From NCBI RefSeq assembly GCF_009857135.1, contig NZ_CP047318.1, positions 6,262,001 through 6,326,000 of the forward strand: a stretch of 64,000 bases of DNA, in the 5' to 3' direction. Shown one piece after another: positions 17,394 to 24,913 of the stretch. The DNA is from Streptomyces sp. HM190 (GTDB lineage Bacteria > Actinomycetota > Actinomycetes > Streptomycetales > Streptomycetaceae). The position numbers were made by a program, and so were the translations under genes. The notes under the pieces were generated by a model. The model made no database searches. It saw only the letters and a program-made list of their open reading frames with translations, and was not told the origin of the DNA. Every line of letters begins with the position of its first letter. The first letter of the stretch is position 1.

Positions 17394-18125
17394 GGACCCG
17401 CGGCGCCGCATGCTGTAGAGCACCGCACTCACGCCGAGGGCGACCAGGACCGCCGCGACACCGGCTATGGGGCCGGTGGTGGAGTCGGCGCCGGTCTCCG
17501 CGAGGTGGGAGTCACCCTCGGGGGAGGGCAGGTTGTCGGTGCCGTTCGTACCTGCCGGTGTGTCGCTCTCCGAGGCGGACGACGCGGGGACCTTCCCTTC
17601 CTCGGCCGGTTCCTTCTCGGCGGGCTCCTGCTCGACCGACTTCCCCGACTTCCCCGACTTCCCCGGCTTCTCGGGCTTTCCTGGCTTCTCGGGCTTCCCG
17701 GAGGAGGCGGACGGGGTGTCGTCCGACTTCCCGCACGACGTGTCGGGCGCGACCAGGATCGGCAGGTCCTCGTCGACGTACTTGTCCGCCGTGATGTGGA
17801 TGCGGTACTCGGCCTTCGGCTTCCAGTCCTCGTCGAAGGTGATGGTCACACCCTTGGCGGTGGAGCCCTCGATGACCTGGGTGCCGACCTTGCGCAGGTC
17901 GGCCCCGTTGAGCTCCAGGTAGACGGTGACCTCGGCCGGGACGCCCAGCGGGTCCACGTCGGTCACGCGGATGACGCCCTGGCCGCCGTCGCACTCCGCC
18001 ACGGCGGAGAAGTCCTTGATGCTGCAGGCCATGGCATTGCCCGCGAGGCCGACCACGAGCGCGGCGGAGGCGGAGGCGACACCGAGACGACGCGCTGCTC
18101 GCGCGAATCGGGGAGATGTGGACAC
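17382..18125 (-). CDS. LAXTG-anchored cell-surface protein
   Basis: A 247-residue protein with an N-terminal signal peptide (1-33; AMA before C34), a compact beta-type domain of about 100 residues with four cysteines (CSIKDFSAVAEC and SC near residue 131), a Lys/Pro/Gly/Ser spacer with KPEKPGK and SGK repeats (about 142-165), an acidic Ser/Thr/Pro stalk, then LAETG (208-212), a hydrophobic helix and an RRRGSSLR tail. This is the sorting signal of class E sortases, which in Streptomyces anchor chaplins and other LAXTG proteins to peptidoglycan. The exposed domain's role is unknown. A near-consensus promoter lies upstream. The stop codon is inside a 33-bp tandem repeat. Confidence 0.88.
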   Translation of the reverse strand: MSTSPRFARAARRLGVASASAALVVGLAGNAMACSIKDFSAVAECDGGQGVIRVTDVDPLGVPAEVTVYLELNGADLRKVGTQVIEGSTAKGVTITFDEDWKPKAEYRIHITADKYVDEDLPILVAPDTSCGKSDDTPSASSGKPEKPGKPEKPGKSGKSGKSVEQEPAEKEPAEEGKVPASSASESDTPAGTNGTDNLPSPEGDSHLAETGADSTTGPIAGVAAVLVALGVSAVLYSMRRRGSSLR

Positions 18126-18207
18126 GTTTGCCCTTCACGGGAAGCACAGGGGGGTGGGGGTGACGGAGGCGCCGCCGGCGCGGCGGCTTCCCCATGTGCC
18201 TCACAGG

Positions 18208-18235
18208 TTTATAAGCGCGGCATAAGTACTGTCAA
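18208..18235 (-). promoter_or_regulatory. Near-consensus sigma-70-type promoter of the LAXTG gene
   Basis: On the minus strand TTGACA, a 16-base spacer (GTACTTATGCCGCGCT) and TATAAA. This is much closer to the HrdB consensus than most Streptomyces promoters. It gives a leader of roughly 75 bases before the GTG start. Confidence 0.75.
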
Positions 18236-18318
18236 TCCGAAGAAGTGTCCGAGCCGTTGGCTTTGCCCAGTGATGAACAGCCCACGCGTCCACTCCCGGT
18301 CGGCCGCGCCGTCCGGCC

Positions 18319-19443
18319 TCATCCGCGCAGTCGCTCCAGCGCCTCGGGGGCGTCCTCGATCCGGTCGACCAGCGCGATCCGGGACTCCATGGAGCGGTCA
18401 CGGGCCAGGGAGCGGAGCAGGGGCCAGGTGGGCAGCCGCTCCGTCCAGTGGACGCGGTCGACCAGGACCATGGGGGTCGGTTCGCCGCGGGACTCGTAGT
18501 AGTTGGGGGTGGCGTTGTCGAAGATCTCCTGGACGGTGCCGGCGGCGCCGGGCAGGAAGACGACGCCGTGGTCGCAGCGGGCGAGGAGGCCGTCCTCGCG
18601 GGTGGCGTTGGCGAAGTACTTGGCTATGTGGGAGGCGAACGGGTTCGGCGGCTCGTGGCCGTAGAACCAGGTGGGGATGCCCACGGAGGTGCCGCCCTCG
18701 GGCCAGCGGGTGCGCACCTCGAAGGCGGCGCTCGCCCATGCGGTGATCGACGGCGTGAACGTCGGTGCCTTCGCCAGCAGTCGCAGCGCTTCGGTGAGCA
18801 TCTCGCCGTCGTGCGGGGCGGCGTAGGCACCGAGGTTGGCGGCCTCCATCGCGCCCGGGCCGCCGCCGGTGGCGACCGTGAGTCCGGAGCGGGCGAGGCT
18901 ACGGCCGAGGCGGGCCGCGTCGTCGTACGCCTCGGTGCCGCGGGCCATCGCGTGACCGCCCATCACCCCCACCACCCGTGCGCCCACGAGGAGTTCGTCG
19001 AGCGCGTCGGAGACGGAGTCGTCGTGGACGGCGCGCAGCGTGGAGGCGAAGATGTCCCGGTCGGCCCTGGTCCGCTGGAACCAGGCGTACGAGCGGGCGT
19101 CCGGCGTCGCCTCGTAACCGCCGTCCGCCAGGGACGCGAACAGTTCGTCGGGGGAGTAGAGCAGGCCCCGGTAGGGGTCGAACGGCAGATCCGGTACGGG
19201 CGGGAAGACCAGTGCGCCGTCGGCGCGGACCTTCGCCGCGGCGTTCTCGCGCATCGGGCAGCCGAGGAAGACGGCGCCCGCCGTGTCGGTGGCGAGCAGT
19301 TCGCGCGTACGGTCCGTCAGGTCGACGGCCTGGACGCGGTATCCGGCGAGGGTGCCACGCGCCGAGACGGTTGCGTCGAACTCCTCGATCGACTCGATCT
19401 CGCGGTCGTCGTGGTGGGCCGCATGGGCGGGCATCGTCTGCAC
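18319..19443 (-). CDS. LOG-family (lysine decarboxylase-like fold) protein
   Basis: A 374-residue protein. An N-terminal region of about 130 residues precedes the Rossmann-fold LOG domain, which has VVGVMGGHAMARG, TVATGGGPGAMEAANLGAY and FLPGAAGTVQEIFDN. LOG enzymes release cytokinin bases from nucleotides or act as nucleotide 5'-monophosphate nucleosidases; they were once misnamed lysine decarboxylases. The usual PGGxGTxxE motif here reads PGAAGTVQE, and the glycine motif ends in Glu (AMEA) rather than AMG, so it belongs to a divergent long subgroup. The start codon lies at an ATG (MQTMPAH); a second ATG three codons on is possible. Substrate unknown. Confidence 0.82.
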   Translation of the reverse strand: MQTMPAHAAHHDDREIESIEEFDATVSARGTLAGYRVQAVDLTDRTRELLATDTAGAVFLGCPMRENAAAKVRADGALVFPPVPDLPFDPYRGLLYSPDELFASLADGGYEATPDARSYAWFQRTRADRDIFASTLRAVHDDSVSDALDELLVGARVVGVMGGHAMARGTEAYDDAARLGRSLARSGLTVATGGGPGAMEAANLGAYAAPHDGEMLTEALRLLAKAPTFTPSITAWASAAFEVRTRWPEGGTSVGIPTWFYGHEPPNPFASHIAKYFANATREDGLLARCDHGVVFLPGAAGTVQEIFDNATPNYYESRGEPTPMVLVDRVHWTERLPTWPLLRSLARDRSMESRIALVDRIEDAPEALERLRG

Positions 19444-19588
19444 CCGCCCATGCTAGTGCCGCGGCAGGCAACGTTCGCCCGTCGAGGAGCGGCGTCCTGC
19501 GCGTGCTCTCGGCGTGCCGGGCGCACGTCCTCGTACCTGGATGTACTCGGGCTTGTGCCCGGTGCGGCGAGAGTGCGTGCCGGGCGTC

Positions 19589-19614
19589 GCGACGGGGCAA
19601 ACGTTGCCCGTCGC
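19589..19614 (-). terminator. Hairpin downstream of the VOC protein gene
   Basis: GCGACGGGGCAA pairs with TTGCCCGTCGC around a 3-base loop (one bulged G), about 75 bases past the stop of the minus-strand VOC gene. A related half (GCAACGTTCGCCCGTCG) occurs again near 19,470. Confidence 0.55.
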
Positions 19615-19671
19615 GGCACTGGGTGCGGCCGTACCGCCGGGACTCGGCCTTCGCACACCTCGGGGCTCAGT

Positions 19672-19714
19672 CCTGGACGACGTCGGGTTCAGCCCTGGAT
19701 GACGTCGGGGTTCA
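19672..19714. repeat. Direct repeat duplicating the 3' end of the VOC gene
   Basis: CCTGGACGACGTCGGGTTCA (19672-19691) is repeated as CCTGGATGACGTCGGGGTTC one copy later (19694 on). The second copy encodes the last residues (NPDVIQ) of the VOC protein; the first, past the stop, is a near-duplicate of that coding end. Confidence 0.8.
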
Positions 19715-20096
19715 TCCACACGACCTCCCAGGTGTGGCCGTCGAGGTCGTCGAAGGCGCGGCCGTACATGAAGTCCATGTCCTGGACCTTCTCGGAGGCC
19801 GTGCCGCCGGCGGCGACCGCCTTCTCCACCAGTTCGTCCACCTTCTCGCGGCTCTCGGCGCTCAGACACAGCAGCACCTCGCTGGTCCGGGTCGCGTCCG
19901 CGATCTCCTTCTTGGTGAAGGTCGCGTAGAACGGCTTCGTGAGCAGCATCGCCACGATGGTGTCGCTGATCACGACGGAGGCGGCGTTCTCGTCGCTGAA
20001 CTGCGGGTTGATCGAGTAACCCAGCTCCGTGAAGAACTTCTTGGAGGCGTCGAGGTCGTTCACGGGCAGGTTCACGAAGATCATCTGCTGGTACAT
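19689..20096 (-). CDS. VOC (glyoxalase/bleomycin-resistance fold) family protein
   Basis: A 135-residue protein of the vicinal-oxygen-chelate superfamily, close to the PhnB/YdeN-like lactoylglutathione-lyase-related group: MIFVNLPVNDLDASKKFFTELG at the N-terminus, VVISDTIVAMLLTKPFY in the middle, and FMYGRAFDDLDGHTWEVVWMNP at the end with the usual metal-ligand-type Glu/His pair. Family members include glyoxalases, dioxygenases and drug-binding proteins; nothing here fixes the substrate. The ATG start gives the usual length. It stands alone with a hairpin after it. Confidence 0.85.
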   Translation of the reverse strand: MYQQMIFVNLPVNDLDASKKFFTELGYSINPQFSDENAASVVISDTIVAMLLTKPFYATFTKKEIADATRTSEVLLCLSAESREKVDELVEKAVAAGGTASEKVQDMDFMYGRAFDDLDGHTWEVVWMNPDVIQG

Positions 20097-20263
20097 GGGG
20101 GTCTCTCCCGTAGCGTCGGTCGGTCCGTCGTGGGTCGCGGTCCGTCGTGGTTCTCGGTCGGTTCGAGGGGGTAGACCGGGGCCGTCCGCGAAACTCATCG
20201 CCGGTCGCGGAGTTTCTTCGTACGGGTTCTCCGACCCCCTCGTGGCCGCGGACGGCCGCTGCT

Positions 20264-21562
20264 TCAGGAGGTCAGCGGGAGTGCCGCCAGCTCCGCGACC
20301 GTCCAGGTCAGCGGGCCGAAGACGGCGAGCAGGGCGCCCGCGCGGAGCAGGGCCGCCTGGCGGGGCAGGGCGGCGGGCGCCCCCATCCGCAGCAGCGCGG
20401 CCGTGGTGTCGGCGTGCGCCCGGCGGGCCTCGACGGCGGCCGTGGCGAGGGTGAGGACGGTGCAGCCGGCCACGACGAGCACGCCCAGCAGGGTCAGCGG
20501 ACCGATCGTGGGACGCGCGCCGGAGGACAGCGTCGCCATGGCGTACGCCCCGGAGGCCACCGCGCACACCACCCCGAGTGGCCGCCCGATCCGCCGGGCC
20601 TCCGCCTGCAGCACCCGTCCCGACAGCAGTCTGAGCGCCCCCGGCCGTACGGACTGGAGCAGCCGCCCGGTGAGGTGGGTGAGCCCGGGGCCGGTGAGGG
20701 CCAGCCCCAGCGCGGTCAGCAGCCAGCCGCCGAGCACTCCGGCGGGGCTGTCGGCGAAGCCTCCGGGGAGGGCGAGGAGGGAGCCGGTGTCGGACTGCCC
20801 GGCGTAGGTCTCGACGGCGAGGCCGACGGCGAGCACGGCGACGCCCCAGGGGAGGCCGCCGGGCGCGGGGCGCGGGGCCTCAGGCTGGTCGGCCTGCGGC
20901 TGGTCGGGTCCGGCGGTCGCGGAGGTCCCCTCGTCGGGCTCCTGCTCCTCCTCGAACCTGGTCGCGCCCGCCGGTTCCCGCACCGGGCGGCCGATGTCGA
21001 AGGTGTCGTACGCCATGAAGCGCGTCCTGGGGCCCGCGGCCCTGGCCCGGGGGCCGCGGGGGCGCAGGACCAGGGCCGTCGTCACGGACGCCGCGACCGG
21101 TACCAGGGCGAGGAGGGTGAGGGCGGCCGGCAGCGGCAGGGGGCGGTCGGCGGCCAGGACGTCGGCGGCGGCACCGTCGAAGGGCATGCCGGTGAGGTCG
21201 CCGCGCAGGTGGAGGAAGACGAGCAGGGCGAGCAGGGAGCCCAGGGTGGTGGACAGGGCCGTCGTCATGGCGGAGACGGCCATGAGGCGGACCGGGCCGA
21301 GGCCGATGGCGGACAGGCCGGGGCGCGGCCGGGTGCCGGGGTCGGTGCGGGCGACCGTCACCGCGAAGTGGACCGTTGCGGCGGCGGGGGCCAGGCACCA
21401 GAGCAGCCGGAGGAGGGAGCCGGAGGAGGCGTGCGGGTGGGACAGGGCGTACCCGAGGGCGCACAGCAGCAGGAACCCCGTGCCGCCGGAGGCCGCGGCG
21501 ACGAGCAGCCTGCGGAGTTGGACGACGGGGTGGGCGCGGCGGGCTAGACGGAGAGCGAGCAC
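20264..21562 (-). CDS. ABC transporter permease, multi-spanning
   Basis: A 432-residue integral membrane protein beginning at a GTG preceded by GGGAGGAGG. About eight to ten hydrophobic segments are visible (for example SGGTGFLLLCALGYAL, MTTALSTTLGSLLALLVFL, LLGVLVVAGCTVLTLATAA). A central cytoplasmic stretch of about 90 residues is rich in Pro, Glu and Gln (EEEQEPDEGTSATAGPDQPQ). It overlaps the upstream ATPase gene by 19 bases, so the two form one transporter. The family is the streptomycete FtsX-like/uncharacterised exporter type; substrate unknown. Confidence 0.8.
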   Translation of the reverse strand: MLALRLARRAHPVVQLRRLLVAAASGGTGFLLLCALGYALSHPHASSGSLLRLLWCLAPAAATVHFAVTVARTDPGTRPRPGLSAIGLGPVRLMAVSAMTTALSTTLGSLLALLVFLHLRGDLTGMPFDGAAADVLAADRPLPLPAALTLLALVPVAASVTTALVLRPRGPRARAAGPRTRFMAYDTFDIGRPVREPAGATRFEEEQEPDEGTSATAGPDQPQADQPEAPRPAPGGLPWGVAVLAVGLAVETYAGQSDTGSLLALPGGFADSPAGVLGGWLLTALGLALTGPGLTHLTGRLLQSVRPGALRLLSGRVLQAEARRIGRPLGVVCAVASGAYAMATLSSGARPTIGPLTLLGVLVVAGCTVLTLATAAVEARRAHADTTAALLRMGAPAALPRQAALLRAGALLAVFGPLTWTVAELAALPLTS

Positions 21563-22623
21563 GCGGCCCGGCCTCCTCCCTCGGCGGCGGACGCGCGGCC
21601 CCCTTTGCCGGGGTCCCCGTCCCGTGCGGCGGCCGTCCGTCCGTCGCCCTCGGGGGCCGCGGCGGTGGTCGGCCGGTCGGTTCGGGCACCGGCCGCCGGG
21701 CCGGAGCGGGCGGCTGTCGGCTGATCGGCCTCGGTGGCGGGCCGGCCGCCGTCCCCGGCGGCGTGCCGGGCCTTGCCCACGGTGGGGGCGAGGCGCTCGC
21801 CCTCGGCGGTGTGCCGGGCGTCCCCGCGCGCGGCGGTGCGGCCCTCCTCCCGCCCTGGGGTCCGGCCCTCCTCGTGCGCGGCGGACTCGGCGTCCCCGCG
21901 CGCGGCTGGCCGGGTCTCGCCGTCGGCGGCGGACGGGAGGTGGAGCGTCCTCACGCATCGGCCGTCGAGCAGGGTCACCGTGCGGTCGGCGAGGGCGGCG
22001 GTCTCCGCCTCGTGGGTGGCGAGGACGACCGTGATCGCGTGGGAGCGGGCGGCCGTGGTGAGCGTGCGCAGGACGTGGGAGCGCTCGGCGCGGTGCAGCG
22101 GGGCGGTCGGCTCGTCGGCGAAGAGCACGGTGGGCGCGGCGACCAGGGCGCGGGCGACGACCACCCGCTGGCGCTCGGACTGCAGCAGGGTGTGCGGCCG
22201 TTTGCGGGCGGTGTCGCGGATGTCGAGGCGCTCCAGCCACTCCAGGGCGGCGGCCTTGGCGGCCCGGCGGCCCGTGCCGCGCAGCATCAGCGGGAGGGCG
22301 GTGTTCTCCCAGACGTTCAGCTCGGGGACGAGCGTGGGTTCCGGGTCGATCCAGCCGAAGCGGTCCCGGCGCAGCCGCTCGCGCGAGACCGCCCCCATGG
22401 TGTGCACGGGGATGCTGTTGAACCACACCTCGCCCTGCTGGGGCCGCAGTTGCCCGGACAGACAGCGCAGGAGGGTGGTCTTGCCGCTGCCGCGCGGACC
22501 GGTCACGGCGAGGATCTCGCCCTCCCGCACGCCCATCGACACGCCTTGCAGCGCGGGCGAGCCGTCGTGCGCGTGGGTCAGACCACGTGCCCAGAGCACG
22601 TCGTTGTCCGGCGGGGCCACCAT
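21544..22623 (-). CDS. ABC transporter ATP-binding protein with long basic/acidic tail
   Basis: A 359-residue protein. The ATPase domain (1-235) has Walker A GPRGSGKTT (42-50), Walker B VLFADEPTA and the H-loop ATHEAET. The signature motif is degenerate (LLQSERQR in place of LSGGQQQR). The tail (about 236-359) is low-complexity Arg/Glu/Ala/Gly with repeating EEGRT..ARGDA units, unlike typical LolD/MacB-type ATPases. It overlaps the start of the permease gene. The domain type suggests export or a mechanosensing FtsE/LolD-like role rather than import, since there is no binding protein. Confidence 0.85.
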   Translation of the reverse strand: MVAPPDNDVLWARGLTHAHDGSPALQGVSMGVREGEILAVTGPRGSGKTTLLRCLSGQLRPQQGEVWFNSIPVHTMGAVSRERLRRDRFGWIDPEPTLVPELNVWENTALPLMLRGTGRRAAKAAALEWLERLDIRDTARKRPHTLLQSERQRVVVARALVAAPTVLFADEPTAPLHRAERSHVLRTLTTAARSHAITVVLATHEAETAALADRTVTLLDGRCVRTLHLPSAADGETRPAARGDAESAAHEEGRTPGREEGRTAARGDARHTAEGERLAPTVGKARHAAGDGGRPATEADQPTAARSGPAAGARTDRPTTAAAPEGDGRTAAARDGDPGKGGRASAAEGGGRAACSLSV

Positions 22624-22746
22624 GGGCGTACACCTCGGTTCGGATCAGGGATTGCCGTGGGGAGTCCCCCGTCCGGGGGAACGAAAGCAGGGCTGATCGG
22701 TTACCAGGCACGCTAGGCACGAGGGGTGGCGGGGCCGGACGTCACG

Positions 22747-22793
22747 CGGCCCGGGACGCCCCCATCTCACTCGTACGGGGGCATCCCGGGCCG
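22747..22793 (-). terminator. Terminator of the class III aminotransferase gene
   Basis: A 17-bp stem (CGGCCCGGGACGCCCCC with GGGGGCATCCCGGGCCG, one A/C mismatch) and a 13-base loop, starting 22 bases after the stop of the minus-strand aminotransferase gene and ahead of the next minus-strand gene. Confidence 0.85.
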
Positions 22794-22814
22794 TTCGCGG
22801 CGCCGGAGGGCGGT

Positions 22815-24179
22815 TTACAGCAGGGTCCAGGCCTCCGTCAGCGTGGCGCGCAGGATCTGCTCGATCTCGTCGAAGGTCGACTGGTCGGAGATCAGCGGCG
22901 GGGCGAGCTGGATGACCGGGTCGCCGCGGTCGTCGGCTCGGCAGTACAGACCGTTCTCGAACAGCTTCTTGGACAGGAAGCCGTAGAGGATCCGCTCGGT
23001 CTCGTCGTCGTCGAAGGACTCCTTCGTCGTCTTGTCCTTGACCAGCTCGATTCCGTAGAAGTAGCCGTTGCCGCGGACGTCGCCGACGATCGGCAGGTCG
23101 TGGAGCTTCTCCAGCGTCGAGCGGAACGCCCCCTCGTTGTCGAGGACGTGCTGGTTGAGGCCCTCGCGCTCGAACAGGTCGAGATTGGCGAGGCCGACCG
23201 CCGCGGAGACCGGGTGGCCGCCGAAGGTGTAGCCGTGCAGGAAGGTGTTGTCGCCCTTGTAGAAGGGTTCGGCTATGCGGTCGGAGATCACGCAGGCGCC
23301 GATCGGGGAGTAGCCCGAGGTCATGCCCTTGGCGCAGGTGATCATGTCCGGGACGTAGCCGAACTTGTCGCAGGCGAACGTCGTGCCGAGGCGGCCGAAG
23401 GCGCAGATCACCTCGTCGGAGACGAGCAGCACGTCGTACTGGTCGCAGATCTCGCGGACCCGCTGGAAGTAGCCGGGCGGCGGAGGGAAGCAGCCGCCGG
23501 CGTTCTGCACCGGCTCCAGGAAGACGGCCGCGACGGTCTCGGGGCCCTCGAAGAGGATCTGCTGCTCGATCTGGTCGGCGGCCCAGCGGCCGAAGGCCTC
23601 GGGGTCGTCGCCGAACAGCGGCGCGCGGTAGATGTTGGTGTTCGGGACCTTGTGCGCGCCGGGGACCAGCGGCTCGAAGGGGGCCTTCAGGGCGGGCAGG
23701 CCGGTGATGGACAGGGCGCCCTGCGGGGTGCCGTGGTAGGCGACCGCGCGGGAGATGACCTTGTACTTGGTCGGCTTGCCGACGAGCTTGAAGTACTGCT
23801 TGGCGAGCTTCCAGGCGGTCTCGACCGCCTCGCCGCCGCCGGTGGTGAAGAAGACCTTGTTCAGGTCGCCGGGCGCGTGGTGGGCGAGGCGTTCGGCCAG
23901 CTCGACGGCCTTCGGGTGGGCGTAGGACCAGACGGGGAAGAAGGCCAGTTCCTGCGCCTGCTTGAGCGCGGTCTCCGCCAGCTCGGTGCGGCCGTGGCCC
24001 GCCTGGACCACGAAGAGACCGGCGAGACCGTCGAGGTACCGCTTGCCCTTGTCGTCGTAGATGTACGTGCCCTCGCCCCGGACGATGGTGGGGACCGGGG
24101 AGTTCTCGTACGACGACATGCGGGTGAAGTGCATCCACAGGTGGTCGTACGCGGTCTTGCTGAGGTCCTTGGGGCTCAC
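22815..24179 (-). CDS. Class III aminotransferase, probably putrescine/omega-amino acid:pyruvate type
   Basis: A 454-residue PLP enzyme: FFTTGGGEAVETAWKLA (cofactor phosphate), VSDEVICAFGR with D255, and the Schiff-base lysine in TCAKGMTSGY (K284). Closest in feel are SpuC/omega-amino acid-pyruvate aminotransferases, which move the terminal amino group of putrescine or cadaverine to pyruvate and give 4-aminobutanal. The neighbouring aminobutyraldehyde dehydrogenase and PotD-like protein support that role. It is often labelled only as an aspartate aminotransferase family member. An Lrp gene lies just upstream on the same strand (19 bases), so they probably share a transcript. Confidence 0.88.
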   Translation of the reverse strand: MSPKDLSKTAYDHLWMHFTRMSSYENSPVPTIVRGEGTYIYDDKGKRYLDGLAGLFVVQAGHGRTELAETALKQAQELAFFPVWSYAHPKAVELAERLAHHAPGDLNKVFFTTGGGEAVETAWKLAKQYFKLVGKPTKYKVISRAVAYHGTPQGALSITGLPALKAPFEPLVPGAHKVPNTNIYRAPLFGDDPEAFGRWAADQIEQQILFEGPETVAAVFLEPVQNAGGCFPPPPGYFQRVREICDQYDVLLVSDEVICAFGRLGTTFACDKFGYVPDMITCAKGMTSGYSPIGACVISDRIAEPFYKGDNTFLHGYTFGGHPVSAAVGLANLDLFEREGLNQHVLDNEGAFRSTLEKLHDLPIVGDVRGNGYFYGIELVKDKTTKESFDDDETERILYGFLSKKLFENGLYCRADDRGDPVIQLAPPLISDQSTFDEIEQILRATLTEAWTLL

Positions 24180-24198
24180 GGTTATCGCGTCCTCACGG

Positions 24199-24735
24199 TT
24201 ATCGGGTTCCCCACATGTAGGTCTGCTTCTTGAGCTTGAGATAGACGAAGCTCTCGGTGGAGCGCACGCCGGGCAGGGTCCGGATGCGTTTGTTGATCAC
24301 TTCGAGGAGGTGGTCGTCGTCCTCGCAGACGACTTCCACCATCAGGTCGAACGAGCCCGCGGTGATCACGATGTACTCGACTTCCGACATGGCCGTCAGC
24401 GCGTCCGCGACCGGGTCGAGATCGCCGTCGACGTTGATGCCGAGCATCGCCTGGCGCCGGAAACCGACGGTGAGCGGGTCGGTGACGGCGACGATCTGCA
24501 TCACGCCCTGGTCCAGCAGCTTCTGCACGCGCTGGCGCACGGCCGCCTCGGACAGGCCGACGGCCTTGCCGATCGCGGCGTACGGCCGGCGGCCGTCCTC
24601 CTGCAACTGCTGGACGATGGCGAGGGAGACGGCGTCCAACTGGGGAGTGCCGTTCCGGGGCTCCTTGGAGTCCTTTCGGGGCTCGCGGGAGTCTCTGTGC
24701 TCTGCGCTTCGACTGGCCACGGGGTCACTGTGCAC
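24199..24735 (-). CDS. Lrp/AsnC family transcriptional regulator
   Basis: A 178-residue regulator. The N-terminal helix-turn-helix is LDAVSLAIVQQLQEDGRRPYAAIGKAVGLSEAAVRQRVQKLLDQG. The C-terminal RAM domain (AMLGINVDGDLDPVADALTAM... YIVITAGSFDLMVEVVCEDDDHLLEVI) binds an effector and builds the octamer. GTG at 24735 was chosen over a TTG seven codons upstream. It lies between the aminotransferase gene (same strand) and a divergent aldehyde dehydrogenase gene, so it likely senses an amine or amino acid and controls both. The 24,736-24,913 gap would hold its sites. Confidence 0.9.
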   Translation of the reverse strand: MHSDPVASRSAEHRDSREPRKDSKEPRNGTPQLDAVSLAIVQQLQEDGRRPYAAIGKAVGLSEAAVRQRVQKLLDQGVMQIVAVTDPLTVGFRRQAMLGINVDGDLDPVADALTAMSEVEYIVITAGSFDLMVEVVCEDDDHLLEVINKRIRTLPGVRSTESFVYLKLKKQTYMWGTR

Positions 24736-24795
24736 GAGACATCGACAGTTCCGCAAGGTCGGATCGATGAAATTCGTTGTTTACAGCTCTGTAGC

Positions 24796-24858
24796 TTGCG
24801 GATTTCGCAGCAAGTCTGGTGTCGGGGGTGTTGAAAACGTCGGGCGCCGGATTAGGGT
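24796..24858 (+). promoter_or_regulatory. Divergent control region: promoter for aldehyde dehydrogenase and possible Lrp site
   Basis: TTGAAA (24831-24836), a 16-base spacer and TAGGGT (24853-24858) form a plausible plus-strand promoter about 55 bases before the dehydrogenase GTG. Upstream, CTTGCGGATTTCGCAGCAAG (about 24794-24813) is a partial dyad of the AT-centred type bound by Lrp proteins. Assignment of the protein is inferred from the adjacent regulator gene. Confidence 0.5.
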
Positions 24859-24913
24859 GGTGTCTCAAAGGATGGACACCCCCATCTGTAACCCACATCT
24901 GGAGGGCACGGCA

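Noticed and set aside
18319..19443. Lysine decarboxylase
   Set aside because: The old label for this fold; there is no PLP lysine, and motifs are those of LOG phosphoribohydrolases.
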